A stretch of 48,151 nucleotides of DNA from assembly GCA_031269465.1 (NCBI GenBank), contig JAISZB010000104.1:1-48151 (forward strand). The letters run 5' to 3'. The notes under the pieces are model-generated. The model was not told the origin of the DNA and did no database searches. It saw only the letters and a list, made by a program, of their open reading frames with translations. This document shows, piece by piece, positions 18,421 to 26,774 of the stretch; position 1 is the stretch's first letter, and every line of letters starts with the position of its first letter. Source of the DNA: Clostridiales bacterium. GTDB lineage: Bacteria > Bacillota > Clostridia > Lachnospirales > WQUN01. The position numbers and the translations under genes are program-made.

Positions 18421-18727
18421 CCCTTCACTATTCTAAAATTACGCTAAATCCTCAATCCACTCAAATTATAATATTCTATAGCTGGGCAAGCAAGATGCTT
18501 GTGTAAGAGATTTTTGAATTTTGAGCAAATCCTATTAAAAACTTTAAATTACCATAAATGTTCTAAATTGGTTATTTATGTGTATGTAGATTTATAAGAC
18601 CATTTTCAAGTTTCAAATAGAATCTTAACGTGAAAACTCCCCTGGGTAGGGAGGTCAAAAGGGCATGACAAAACAAGCGTTCACAAATGAACACTTAATA
18701 AGCGCCAAAACACTATATTACGACAAG
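18421..18727. other. Spacer on the 3' side of the IS110 transposase gene
   Basis: No gene. It should contain the right end of the IS110 element, since these ends are short and lack inverted repeats. The exact junction cannot be placed without an empty-site comparison. A GC-rich patch, CTCCCCTGGGTAGGGAGG, lies near 18637. Confidence 0.4.
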
Positions 18728-19978
18728 CTATGCAGATGTTTGCATAATAGCATTTCGTAATACGTCAGCGGGTATTGCAGCGCCAAGTTTGGAGAGTTGC
18801 TTGATGTGTGAGTTGATCTTTTTTTCCCGGTTAAACTGATTGCAGTAGTCCGCGCCGAGGTCTTTGAATTCATTACCAGAAAGTACAAAATAAATCGCGA
18901 TAAGCAAAGAATGTGCAACAGCCATAGCTGCTCTATTTTTGCCGCGGTGTGTAACTAGTCGCCCGCATTGTGCAAAAAAAAAGCTGTCTTTCTTCTTTCT
19001 GGCTGATTTGGCGCATTGAGCGAGTGTTGATTTAAGGGCTTTGTTAGCGGGCGGAGTTCTCCCGCTCTTGCGCTTGCCCGCGCTCTCGCTATTGCCAGGA
19101 CAGACACCTGCCCGCTTGCTCAATTGGCGTTGGCTGCGGAAACGGCTCATATCCGCGCCTGCCTCGGCTATTATCCGCTCCGCGCTGACTTTGCCGATGC
19201 CGGGGATAGCGTCAAGCGCTTCAACCGCCGCCTTATAATTATCGTTGAGGCTGCGCTGAATCATGGCGTCGGCCTTCTCAATTTGGGCTGTTTGCTCGCG
19301 GATAACGTTCATGATGCGACTGAAAAACTCACGCTGCGTCGGGGTTATTGAACCTTCAAGAGATAGAAAGAGCTCCTCCGCGCTTGACTTCAAATTGCGA
19401 TGCATTCGCTCGGCAACGTCATCGACTGTAAAGTCGGCTTTGCCAATAACAAGTTCAAGCAGTTCCGTAGCGCTTTTGCCTTCTACATCAGACAGCCGAC
19501 TGCCAAGCTTAATGCTAGCGCCTTCAAGAAATTTTTGCAGTCGGTTGATGTTGCGGGCGCGCTCCTCAATTTGCGGTTTGCGAAACCGTGTCATATCACG
19601 TAGTTCCCGTTGTTCTCGCTCTGGCGCAAAACTAGGATTCAGAAGCCCTTGACTCAGACAGCGCGCTATCCATTGCGCATCGTTAACGCCTGTCTTTCGG
19701 CCAGGTACATTCTTGATATGATATGCGTTGCAAACCATGATGGGCAGGTTCTCCCGCTCAAAAATGTTGTACAATGGTTTCCAATATGAACCAGTACTCT
19801 CCATTGCGGTCATTTGGCAGCCATTGTCTTTGAGCCGCGCGACTAATTCGCGTATCTCGTGTGTTAGTGTGCCGAACTCCCCAACTTCCGATTTGCGTCC
19901 TTTACGCAAACAGGCGACAAGGAGTTTCTTGTGCGCGTCTATACCCGCACAACGCTCGTAGTATACTTCTTCTTCCAT
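18728..19978 (-). CDS. IS110-family transposase, intact
   Basis: A full-length 416-residue recombinase. The N-terminal RuvC-like DEDD domain shows Asp14 in CAGIDAHKK, the glutamate in TAMESTGSYWKPLY and the aspartate in KTGVNDAQWIARCL. A coiled-coil middle follows. The C-terminal transposase_20 domain has IPGIGKVSAERIIAEAG and the catalytic serine block CPGNSESAGKRKSGRT. An AAGGAGG site precedes ATG 19978. Members of the family excise and insert without terminal inverted repeats and, in characterised cases, use a structured bridge RNA made from the non-coding end. It is the only transposase in the window with no visible lesion, so this copy may be mobile or recently acquired. Confidence 0.93.
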   Translation of the reverse strand: MEEEVYYERCAGIDAHKKLLVACLRKGRKSEVGEFGTLTHEIRELVARLKDNGCQMTAMESTGSYWKPLYNIFERENLPIMVCNAYHIKNVPGRKTGVNDAQWIARCLSQGLLNPSFAPEREQRELRDMTRFRKPQIEERARNINRLQKFLEGASIKLGSRLSDVEGKSATELLELVIGKADFTVDDVAERMHRNLKSSAEELFLSLEGSITPTQREFFSRIMNVIREQTAQIEKADAMIQRSLNDNYKAAVEALDAIPGIGKVSAERIIAEAGADMSRFRSQRQLSKRAGVCPGNSESAGKRKSGRTPPANKALKSTLAQCAKSARKKKDSFFFAQCGRLVTHRGKNRAAMAVAHSLLIAIYFVLSGNEFKDLGADYCNQFNREKKINSHIKQLSKLGAAIPADVLRNAIMQTSA

Positions 19979-20170
19979 AAAGAATTGCCTCCTTGGCAGT
20001 ATATTTACGGCGCGGTTCCCGCCTTTATTACGATTCAGCGTACGTCCTTTCGCCTGATGGCTTGGTACAATCCGCAGTGCGAAACGGGAACCATTCCCAC
20101 ATTAGCTAACGAGCTCGAAGCCCAAAATAAAATCGAGCTAATGCCGTATTAATACTATTATTGACACAAT
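19979..20170 (-). ncRNA. Candidate IS110 bridge-RNA region
   Basis: About 190 bases upstream of the transposase start, on its coding strand, lack an open frame and are rich in self-complementarity. AGCTCGA pairs with TCGAGCT around 20112-20139, TTAGCT with AGCTAA around it, and GGGAA with TTCCC near 20090. A distal CGGGAACCG near 20013 could pair with TGGTTCCCG near 20087. In IS110-group elements the bridge RNA is encoded in this position. Structure and limits are inferred by eye. Confidence 0.45.
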
Positions 20171-20255
20171 CCTTGATTCGCAATACCTCTATACAGCCTC
20201 AATGGAAGAGATAGTACCCGTTTTCGTTCACCGTGGCGTTGAAAAAACGTGGACA

Positions 20256-20360
20256 TTAGCTATAAAATAGAAGTCTAACAAGGCATAACTTCTGCCTGTT
20301 GTCGAGTTCCGCGGGTATTTTACTGCCGTTCGGCAACCATGCCGATATTATTTCGGTCAT
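20256..20360 (-). pseudogene. Truncated gene start, 34 codons
   Basis: A GGGAGG site stands eight bases before ATG 20360, and a good-looking N-terminus follows: MTEIISAWLPNGSKIPAELD, NRQKLCLVRLLFYS, then stop. The frame is cut at about 20260, where the sequence CTAATGTCCACG, shared with position 283-294 in the other orientation, begins. It is probably the front of a gene lost to a rearrangement. No family is recognised. It lies just beyond the terminator of the small membrane-protein gene. Confidence 0.45.
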
Positions 20361-20396
20361 TGAATAACCTCCCGCTGTCAGCCGCCGAAATAAGAA

Positions 20397-20453
20397 ACAG
20401 CCGTAAATCCCTCACGAGCACCTCCCCGAGGGCGTTCATGTGATTTACGGCTG
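20397..20453 (-). terminator. Hairpin terminator, also part of a duplicated 100-bp segment
   Basis: CAGCCGTAAATC pairs with GATTTACGGCTG, with a GC-rich loop segment. It lies 30 bases past the stop of the small membrane-protein gene. The hairpin and its flank (CCGCTGTCA...GCATTATAGGCTT) are closely repeated at about 25916-26010. Confidence 0.65.
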
Positions 20454-20484
20454 CATTATAGGCTTCATTAAAATCTTTTTCATT

Positions 20485-20766
20485 TTATAAAAGCGTCAGA
20501 TTGCAAATATGCCTCAACGGTTTATTATTATTATTTGTCCCGGAAACGATAACTGCCGTTATCTCAACGGACGGCTGATTTCTTGCGGCGTCAAGGAAAA
20601 TGAACGCCAGCGCGATATAAGTCAGCACAGCCAGCAAAACCACACAGGAGACAGCTATCGCTGCAACAGTCCAGGCTTTTTTAACTTTACGCCTGGCAAA
20701 TACAACCAGTATCACCAGAACTGCCGCTATTATCACGACTAGTACACCTGCCAACCAAAGCGGCAT
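20485..20766 (-). CDS. Small membrane protein
   Basis: A 93-residue protein with two strongly hydrophobic helices (LAGVLVVIIAAVLVILVV and AAIAVSCVVLLAVLTYIALA) joined by a basic RRKVKK loop, which predicts that the loop faces the cytoplasm. The C-terminus is polar with an asparagine run. The start ATG 20766 follows GGGGGGAG. No family is recognised. It closes the minus-strand envelope cluster and is followed by its own terminator. Confidence 0.65.
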   Translation of the reverse strand: MPLWLAGVLVVIIAAVLVILVVFARRKVKKAWTVAAIAVSCVVLLAVLTYIALAFIFLDAARNQPSVEITAVIVSGTNNNNKPLRHICNLTLL

Positions 20767-20876
20767 TTTCTCCCCCCTCGTGGTAACAGTTAAAATCGCT
20801 AAGGCGCTATGCGATTATCGCAGATGAGCATGCTGCGCTTTTCTTTTCCGTTACTATTCAACAATGACCGCTCGCT

Positions 20877-21013
20877 ATACTGATTTGCACCCAAATGTTC
20901 CGATTATGATGTTTGATTATACAATTAGCGCGAAATGCTCATATCGTCATTTCGCACCTTGAAAGAGGGTAATCAGGCACTAAAATCGATCCATTTGACT
21001 GCAATTCAGTATA
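20877..21013. repeat. MITE-like palindromic element, copy 2 (TTTGCA-end subfamily)
   Basis: Ends TATACTGATTTGCA and TGCAATTCAGTATA. The inner motif TTTGATTATAC and centre GCGAAATGCTCATATCGTCA followed by TTTCGCAC match the family. It lies immediately 3' of the large lipoprotein gene. Confidence 0.8.
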
Positions 21014-21039
21014 TAAAGAGCGTCATTCTGCTTTCGACA

Positions 21040-22548
21040 TTAGTTTTTAATTGCGCTCGGAGCGATACCCAAACTATCCGCCTTCGCGAATTCGCCGTCT
21101 ATGCCGCTGATCTCCAAGGATTGGCTATCATAAATATATACACTAGTACTGCCCGTCAATTCATAGTACAGCGTTTCCGATCCGAAATCGTCGCATGCGC
21201 CAAGCTGGAGAACATGGCCTTCTCCGTTATACAGCCCGTAAAGCGCACCGCCCGGTATATCAAGCCAGATATCGTTAATAGGCTCATGCCACACACCCGC
21301 AATGGGTCTTTCCGGCGCATAGCGAATGCTCGCCATCAACCCCAGGCACCCCTCACCTGACTCTGCGGCGAACTCAATGGCGATAGCCTCGCCATAGTCT
21401 TTCATATTCTCATTTTTCGTATTGTACAGCACATAAAAGCAGCTGCCGTTATCTAAAAGATAAGCGTAATGATGCCGGAAGCTTACCTCGCCAAAAAATT
21501 CCGCTTCTTCATAGAGGCAAAGATAGTTTTCTGTTTTGGCGCGTACATCAAAACCTCCATGATATGTTTCAAAAATCAGCCATTCAAATACATCATCCAG
21601 CGAATTGGCGGAAATCTCATTGACGGATATATTGACCTGCGCTTGGCTTTCCAACATTCTGTCGAGCACAAACACCTCGTTCATGCCATATTGCCCGCCC
21701 ATTTCCAACTGTTCCGCGCCCTCAAAAATATCCGGCAGCGTGACCCGGCTGCCGGTAATCGGCTCCACATAGCTCAAGCCGCCGTCCCGGGCTGTAGAAT
21801 CCGCCTGATTCGCCTCTTTCCACTCGTCCGCAGCTTGACCGTCGTCACCTACATAGCCTCGCACGATAATCGCGCCATAAAGCGCGGCGGACCACGGCAA
21901 TATGTCCAGGTATACCGTTTTTTCGGAATCATCCGTTCTGGCGACCCGCAGTTTGATGCGCGCCAGCTCGCCGTAGTCTGGGTAGCTTCCGCCGGTATTG
22001 GGGACAAGATTGATGGATTCAACCGAAAAGCTTCTGAATGAGGCGCCGAAGCTGATATAATGAACCAGGAATTGTTCTTTGGCAGCATCGTAGGTGAACA
22101 GATCGCTATAATCGTTGCCGCCCCCCGTTCGGTAATCATCGCTGACGGTCGCCGCGACCGCGAAGGCGCGATCCTCCATCTCGTTAGCTTTAGCCACATA
22201 ATCAGCATCCTTCAACTTGAAGCCGGAACCGCCTTCACCTTGCAGCGAAATGATGATCGAGGCAATATGCCAGGTAGTCCGCATATCTTCCCCGAAAGCC
22301 TGTGCGGGTATATATTCCCGTTCCGTTTCGTAAAGTGAAATACACGCACCGAGCAAAAGCGGTTGCATCTTCAGCAGAGCCGCATCGATATCGGCAGAAA
22401 AAAAGTTCTCGACACCCTCGCCGATTTGCATGTTCTGAGTGGAAAATAGACCTTCCATAGCCAAGGGCGTTTCCTTTCTAGCACCTCCGCAACTGGTTAT
22501 AAAAGAGAATATTATGCATAAAAACACTAGCAGAATGTTTTTTGACAT
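21040..22548 (-). CDS. Large lipoprotein of unknown function
   Basis: A 502-residue lipoprotein. The chosen start is ATG 22548 (MSKNILLVFLCIIFSFITSC), which has GGAGG ten bases before it and gives a perfect signal with lipobox ITSC-GG. The frame is open 13 codons further into the adjacent MITE-like element, but that start lacks a ribosome site. After the lipid anchor the protein is acidic, with aromatic-rich segments (YVEPITGSRVTLPD; IAGVWHEPINDIWLDIPGG) and no recognised catalytic motif. It would sit on the outer face of the membrane. Its neighbours are other lipoproteins and a two-component system, suggesting an envelope role. It is flanked on both sides by MITE-like copies. Confidence 0.75.
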   Translation of the reverse strand: MSKNILLVFLCIIFSFITSCGGARKETPLAMEGLFSTQNMQIGEGVENFFSADIDAALLKMQPLLLGACISLYETEREYIPAQAFGEDMRTTWHIASIIISLQGEGGSGFKLKDADYVAKANEMEDRAFAVAATVSDDYRTGGGNDYSDLFTYDAAKEQFLVHYISFGASFRSFSVESINLVPNTGGSYPDYGELARIKLRVARTDDSEKTVYLDILPWSAALYGAIIVRGYVGDDGQAADEWKEANQADSTARDGGLSYVEPITGSRVTLPDIFEGAEQLEMGGQYGMNEVFVLDRMLESQAQVNISVNEISANSLDDVFEWLIFETYHGGFDVRAKTENYLCLYEEAEFFGEVSFRHHYAYLLDNGSCFYVLYNTKNENMKDYGEAIAIEFAAESGEGCLGLMASIRYAPERPIAGVWHEPINDIWLDIPGGALYGLYNGEGHVLQLGACDDFGSETLYYELTGSTSVYIYDSQSLEISGIDGEFAKADSLGIAPSAIKN

Positions 22549-22571
22549 CGTCTTTAGCCCTCCACGACTAT

Positions 22572-22702
22572 ATATGCTGATTTTCATAGAAAACTGCCTT
22601 TTTTGGAGCTTGATTATACAGCGAGTGCGATTGAGATCGGCATTTCGCGCCTCTCAATGGACAGTCAGGCGCCAAAAAGGAACCTTTGATGAAAATCGGT
22701 AA
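22572..22702. repeat. MITE-like palindromic element, copy 3
   Basis: Ends ATATGCTGATTTTCAT and ATGAAAATCGGTA, inner motif GGAGCTTGATTATACAGCGA and a degraded centre. It lies just upstream of the lipoprotein start, so it may carry or displace that gene's promoter. Confidence 0.85.
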
Positions 22703-22825
22703 AACTAAGGTTTGCTACGCCCGCATCCTAATGGGTTGCTTGAACGCGCGCTCTCAAAATCTTGCCTTTATTGGCCGAGCGCACGTTCAAGCTACCATTA
22801 AAAGGCTCTAAGAGTCCATGTTTGC

Positions 22826-24130
22826 TTACTTGAGAACGTCCAAGACCGACGACAGCACGGATTCTGGAATATCCATTGTCGTCAAATCCTGTGTCAGCGT
22901 CTGGGCGATTTGCGCGTAATAATCGTGGAACTGCTGCGGATACACCAGGACTGCAGTTATGAGTGACCTCCCATTCGCCGCGCCTAAATAATAATACATA
23001 AGGCCGTCGCCTTCGATGGATTTGCTAAACACGCCGAATCCCAATTCAGGCTCGTAAAAGGCGTCGACACGCTGGCTCTCGGCCCCTTCGCTCGCGGACT
23101 CGTATTCGTTTTGCATTGCCTGAGTTCCGCCAATGTCCGCCCAGTCTCCGGAAATGTTGATATACGCGCCGTTTTCGTCGCTAACCTGAATCCCTTCCTC
23201 GGATTCGGCTGTAACAAAAAAGCCGCCCGGAATGTTTACGCTGTAGCTATATGTTTCGTTATAGTAAGATTCGAGATAATCTCCGAGGTCGCCGGCGTCT
23301 CCGAGGTCTCCGGTGTCTTCGAGGTCTCCGGCGTCTTCGGGTTCTCCGTGGTCATCGCCGGCGGCGGCAGCCATAACGCTCGACAACCCGAAAATGGTAT
23401 GTTCGTTTCCGGTATATGCAAGCTCAATAGACAAGGGCAAAGCCGGCTCATCCTCCCACTGGGTGTCAACGGCCAGCACAATAGTCGCCTTGCCGTTGTC
23501 GTTGTACTCGACGTATACATCCGATGGGGTTACGTTTGCGGATATGCCATCCGCAATCAAGAATGAATAAGCGTCCTCCGCAGAGTCATATTTGACTATA
23601 TCATCCGATTCAAGCGGTATAGCCGGAATCTCGTCCGCGCCGTAGAAATACGCATTGAAATATTGCCCGACGACCTCCGCCGGCGCGGTGACGTCCTCTC
23701 CCCAGACGATTGCGGGATCCTCGGCGTAATGAGTTATGATGTATGAGATAACGCTCCAAGCGAATGCCGCATCGCTTTGCTCGCCGAAATCGCCGTAAAA
23801 CTCAGCGCCACTGGAACCTCTATCGGCGGCGCAGGAGATGGGTATGGCTAAGCCTTTCAGAATAGCAGACACTGAGCCGCCTGCTATGCTGTCCATCTCA
23901 TCGGTTATGGCGAGAGCGCCAAAGTCTATCATGCCTGCGCCCGACGGCGGCGTCCAGCTTGCGCTGCCGCCGCTGTCCGGCTTTATAGTCGGGCGCTTCT
24001 GATTATCAGTCTGCCTAGATGTCGTTGCAGGCGGCGCATCTGTCGCGGAACCGCCGTTCGATTCGCCGCCGCAAGCTGTCATTCCGAGAGCTAATGCGCA
24101 CACCATAAACAAAATAACAAATCTCCTCAT
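22826..24130 (-). CDS. Lipoprotein with low-complexity acidic repeats
   Basis: A 434-residue lipoprotein: signal MRRFVILFMVCALALGMTAC with lipobox cysteine, then a Ser/Thr/Pro-rich spacer (about 25-60). A globular segment to about 260 is followed by a six-residue repeat (DAGDLE, DTGDLG, DAGDLG) around 265-285. The C-terminal domain (YSYSVNIPGGFFVTAESEEG and onward) resembles the surface-exposed stress-type folds often seen in clostridial lipoproteins, but no family is certain. GGAGG precedes ATG 24130 at normal distance. It follows the DUF3592-like gene by 18 bases, so the two are probably cotranscribed. Confidence 0.75.
   Translation of the reverse strand: MRRFVILFMVCALALGMTACGGESNGGSATDAPPATTSRQTDNQKRPTIKPDSGGSASWTPPSGAGMIDFGALAITDEMDSIAGGSVSAILKGLAIPISCAADRGSSGAEFYGDFGEQSDAAFAWSVISYIITHYAEDPAIVWGEDVTAPAEVVGQYFNAYFYGADEIPAIPLESDDIVKYDSAEDAYSFLIADGISANVTPSDVYVEYNDNGKATIVLAVDTQWEDEPALPLSIELAYTGNEHTIFGLSSVMAAAAGDDHGEPEDAGDLEDTGDLGDAGDLGDYLESYYNETYSYSVNIPGGFFVTAESEEGIQVSDENGAYINISGDWADIGGTQAMQNEYESASEGAESQRVDAFYEPELGFGVFSKSIEGDGLMYYYLGAANGRSLITAVLVYPQQFHDYYAQIAQTLTQDLTTMDIPESVLSSVLDVLK
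23281..23351. repeat. 18-bp tandem repeats inside the lipoprotein gene
   Basis: Just over three imperfect units of GTCTCCGGCGTCTTCGAG (plus-strand reading), encoding repeated acidic D-A/T-G-D-L-E/G hexapeptides. The unit is a multiple of three, so copy-number change would keep frame. Confidence 0.8.
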
Positions 24131-24148
24131 TCTTATATCCTCCTTTAT

Positions 24149-24619
24149 TTAAAAAAATATTCTTACGAAAATAATGACTGCCATGCCCATTAAGACATAT
24201 CGGACAGCTTCACCCTTTAAGCACCTCTTGCGCTCCTCGGTCAGAAGAAACGACAGAGAATCCTTTAGCGGGTTATAGCGAACCGGGCAAATGTCGCCGA
24301 TGCCGAGATGCGGACTTATGTCGCCGGCGCGGAGGACTCCATCTCGTGTCAGGCTCCCGTCCTCGAATTGATAAGCGTAGTCGAACCTGTACACGTGCTT
24401 GTATTGGTTCTGCACACCGCCATGATTGTAATTTCTGTCACTGGATGCCATCTCCTGCCAAGCCCCGCGTTTCCTAACCTCGGCGATTACGGCGTCAGCG
24501 CTTGCCCGGCACCGCAAGCTCATCCAGGCGAGCCGAATTACTTTGCGCAAGCCATAAATGATAAAGCCAACGCTAAACAACAGTAAAATAACCCTGGCTA
24601 ACTCCCCGCTTATAGGCAT
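24149..24619 (-). CDS. DUF3592-like membrane protein
   Basis: A 156-residue protein with an N-terminal helix (VILLLFSVGFIIYGL), an extracytoplasmic beta-rich domain (HVYRFDYAYQFEDGSLTRDG, then GIGDICPVRYNPLKDS) and a C-terminal helix (VLMGMAVIIFVRIFF). This layout and the VRYNPxxP-like motif fit DUF3592, whose role is unknown. GGAGG precedes ATG 24619. It lies between two lipoprotein genes with short spacers, which suggests a common operon and a membrane-proximal function. Confidence 0.7.
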   Translation of the reverse strand: MPISGELARVILLLFSVGFIIYGLRKVIRLAWMSLRCRASADAVIAEVRKRGAWQEMASSDRNYNHGGVQNQYKHVYRFDYAYQFEDGSLTRDGVLRAGDISPHLGIGDICPVRYNPLKDSLSFLLTEERKRCLKGEAVRYVLMGMAVIIFVRIFF

Positions 24620-24663
24620 AAAAATACCTCCATTTCTCTAATGCTCGCTCCGGTGCAACGAGT

Positions 24664-25842
24664 TTACTCGATTTCCCCGGTTTGCTGATACGACAGCGGG
24701 GGATCGAACTCGTCCAAAAATTCCGGGTCAAATAGACGTTCAGCGTTCAGTTGAACCAGCCTGCCATTGTCCGGCGAAAAGGAAAAGAAATGCGTCCAGG
24801 TCTCAGCCTGGAGATAATCAACATTGGCTTCAAGAAGAAAACTAACGGCTTCGTCAATGATTAAGAACCCCTTGACGGCCACATTACTGATGGTTGCTCC
24901 AGCTGATTCCGGCTCGAATAGTTCTGCTGCGCTGGCGGCAATGTCCGCTTCAGTCAGATTGCGCTCTGCCATAATGTCTTCGGCATAGACGGCGAGGTTG
25001 TTTACTTTATCGAAATTTATCGTGAATAATTCGCCGTCCGTTCCGTAAATCGGATATTGTATATGTGTAACGACAACTTGCAGCATATCATCCGTTGTGA
25101 ACGGATACGAACGGATTTCAATCGTTTCTATGTCGGGATCGGCGGTCGTGATAAACTCGTTATATTCCTGCTGTATGCCGTTTTTTAACATGTCGTTGAT
25201 CGATTCTATATCCGGGTTTTTCCAGTTGTATTCCTCAAGCGCCGCCTGCTGCCCGTCATATGTAATTATCGGGATTTCCGCGATGCTGCCGCCAGTGTAT
25301 TCCTGCGTCGTCATGCCGATGCATGTTTCCAAGTTGTCGATTTCCATCTCTACGGGCGGCTCGTCGCCTTCAAGGAAAATTTCTTTGTCGCCGATAATGA
25401 TTCGACGGTGAGAGTCTTTGATAGCGTCGTAATAATAGTAAACTTCCTCGTCGGGTTTTTTAAAATATGTGCCAAGGTTTTCGTACCTTCCGGACAAATC
25501 AGTATAAACGGAGAACGAATGGCAATCCACGCCGTCTATTGTCTCTGTGCCGTTATACGCTGCCTGCCGCGCAGCATCCTCTGGATTGGCAGGCGTAATG
25601 CTTTGCGAGATGAGAAGAATCGCGGCGATCATGCTTTCAGTCTCGAGCGGCCATTCCGTCTCCTCGGCGGCTATTGACGCCGGGCTTTCAGCGGGCGCGT
25701 CCTTTTCTGCTTCAGCAGGCAATGTTGCCTCCCCGGAGGTTATTGACACCGCCGGCGAGCTTTCCGCAGGCACATCCTCGTCAGAGCAGGCTGTCAACAT
25801 AGCCATCGCGATTACCAGGGCAAATACCAACTTCATTTTCAT
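24664..25842 (-). CDS. Lipoprotein of unknown function
   Basis: A 392-residue lipoprotein. The start ATG 25842 (MKMKLVFALVIAMAMLTACS) is preferred over a longer frame from 25914 because GGAGG lies just before it and the signal peptide begins there. The cysteine of LTAC-SDE is the lipidation site. An Ala/Glu/Pro-rich spacer follows to about 70. The body has VDCHSFSVYTDLSGRYENLG, then a tyrosine-rich VYYYYDAIKDSHRRI. Such blocks resemble outer-leaflet sensor-like lipoproteins, but no family is certain. It is the first gene of the lipoprotein group, downstream of a promoter-like sequence. Confidence 0.75.
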   Translation of the reverse strand: MKMKLVFALVIAMAMLTACSDEDVPAESSPAVSITSGEATLPAEAEKDAPAESPASIAAEETEWPLETESMIAAILLISQSITPANPEDAARQAAYNGTETIDGVDCHSFSVYTDLSGRYENLGTYFKKPDEEVYYYYDAIKDSHRRIIIGDKEIFLEGDEPPVEMEIDNLETCIGMTTQEYTGGSIAEIPIITYDGQQAALEEYNWKNPDIESINDMLKNGIQQEYNEFITTADPDIETIEIRSYPFTTDDMLQVVVTHIQYPIYGTDGELFTINFDKVNNLAVYAEDIMAERNLTEADIAASAAELFEPESAGATISNVAVKGFLIIDEAVSFLLEANVDYLQAETWTHFFSFSPDNGRLVQLNAERLFDPEFLDEFDPPLSYQQTGEIE

Positions 25843-25899
25843 ACCAAGCCTCCACATTATTATTTTTTGCTCAGCTAACTTCGTCCTTTGCGCAAAGGG

Positions 25900-25927
25900 T
25901 TTATCAAATTTCACCTTCCGCTGTCAA
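25900..25927 (-). promoter_or_regulatory. Candidate sigma-A promoter of the lipoprotein group
   Basis: On the minus strand TTGACA (25922-25927) and GATAAA (25900-25905) are 16 bases apart, about 60 bases before the start at 25842. Confidence 0.5.
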
Positions 25928-25936
25928 CCGCCAGAT

Positions 25937-26003
25937 TAAAAAAACCGTAAATCCATCGCAAGCCCCCTGCGGGCGCTCACGTGAGATTTACGGTTTCATT
26001 ATA
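25937..26003 (-). terminator. Hairpin terminator after the response-regulator gene (duplicate of 20397-20453)
   Basis: ACCGTAAATC pairs with GATTTACGGT, preceded and followed by A/T runs, so it may act in both directions. Sequence and flanks match the hairpin at 20397-20453, and the match includes the -35 region of the next promoter. Confidence 0.7.
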
Positions 26004-26056
26004 GACTTTTTAACTTGATTAAAGCGGGCGATTGCAAAATTGCCACAGCGAGTCGA

Positions 26057-26746
26057 CTATTCATCAACCCGAAAGCAATAACTGCTGTCATCATGCTGAA
26101 TCGGGATGGTATATCCCGTGTCGGCGAGTTTTCTGCGCAGTCGGGAAACTACAGTGCGGAGCGCTTGACTATCGTTGGCAAAAGGCATTTTCCAAACCGT
26201 TTCGTAGAGTTGCTTCGCGCTGATGCACTTGTTTTCGTTTTGCGCCATAAAAAGCAGAATGGCAAATTCTTTTGGCTTGAGTAATATATCCACACCATGA
26301 AGATATGCCCTTGCCGCGAGGACATCCAGTTCCAGAGGGCCTTTTCTGACTTTGCCTTTGACTTTCCCGGTACGTCGCAGTACAGCCTCGATACGCGCGG
26401 CAAGGACAGTGTACTCATAGGGTTTGGCAACATAATCATCCGCGCCGTCCGAAAGCCCCTTGACCATATCGTCGGAAGTTCCCAGCGCGGTCAGCATCAG
26501 CACGGGAATATCGGATGTATCTCTGTCAGCACGCAGTTCCCGCAACAAGTCAAGACCATTGCCGTCTGGCAACATGATGTCCAGCACGATCACGTCAGGT
26601 CGTTGCCTGACTAGGCTTTTCCTCGCTTCTGACAGGCTCGGTGCAATGTTTACCGAGTAGCCTTGCAGTTCCAGCATATCCTTGTTGGCAATCTGGATGC
26701 GGGGATTGTCCTCGACGAGCAGCACACAGGCTTTCAGATTCGCCAT
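26057..26746 (-). CDS. OmpR/PhoB-family response regulator
   Basis: A 229-residue two-component regulator. The receiver domain (about 1-122) has the acidic pocket VEDN at residues 11-14, phospho-acceptor Asp56 in VIVLDIMLPDGNG, the switch Thr in LMLTALG and Lys in YVAKPYEY. The C-terminal winged helix (about 130-229) reads ILLKPKEFAILLFMAQN, LYETVWKMP and LRTVVSRLRRKL, the DNA-recognition helix. It starts 28 bases after the kinase stop with AAAGGAG before ATG 26746, so the pair forms one operon. It probably controls the adjacent lipoprotein group. Confidence 0.95.
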   Translation of the reverse strand: MANLKACVLLVEDNPRIQIANKDMLELQGYSVNIAPSLSEARKSLVRQRPDVIVLDIMLPDGNGLDLLRELRADRDTSDIPVLMLTALGTSDDMVKGLSDGADDYVAKPYEYTVLAARIEAVLRRTGKVKGKVRKGPLELDVLAARAYLHGVDILLKPKEFAILLFMAQNENKCISAKQLYETVWKMPFANDSQALRTVVSRLRRKLADTGYTIPIQHDDSSYCFRVDE

Positions 26747-26774
26747 AAATTAACGCTCCTTTGCTTTACGCTTG

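Noticed and set aside
21469-22041. 190-codon plus-strand frame
   Set aside because: Antisense to the lipoprotein gene, which has a signal peptide, lipobox and ribosome site.
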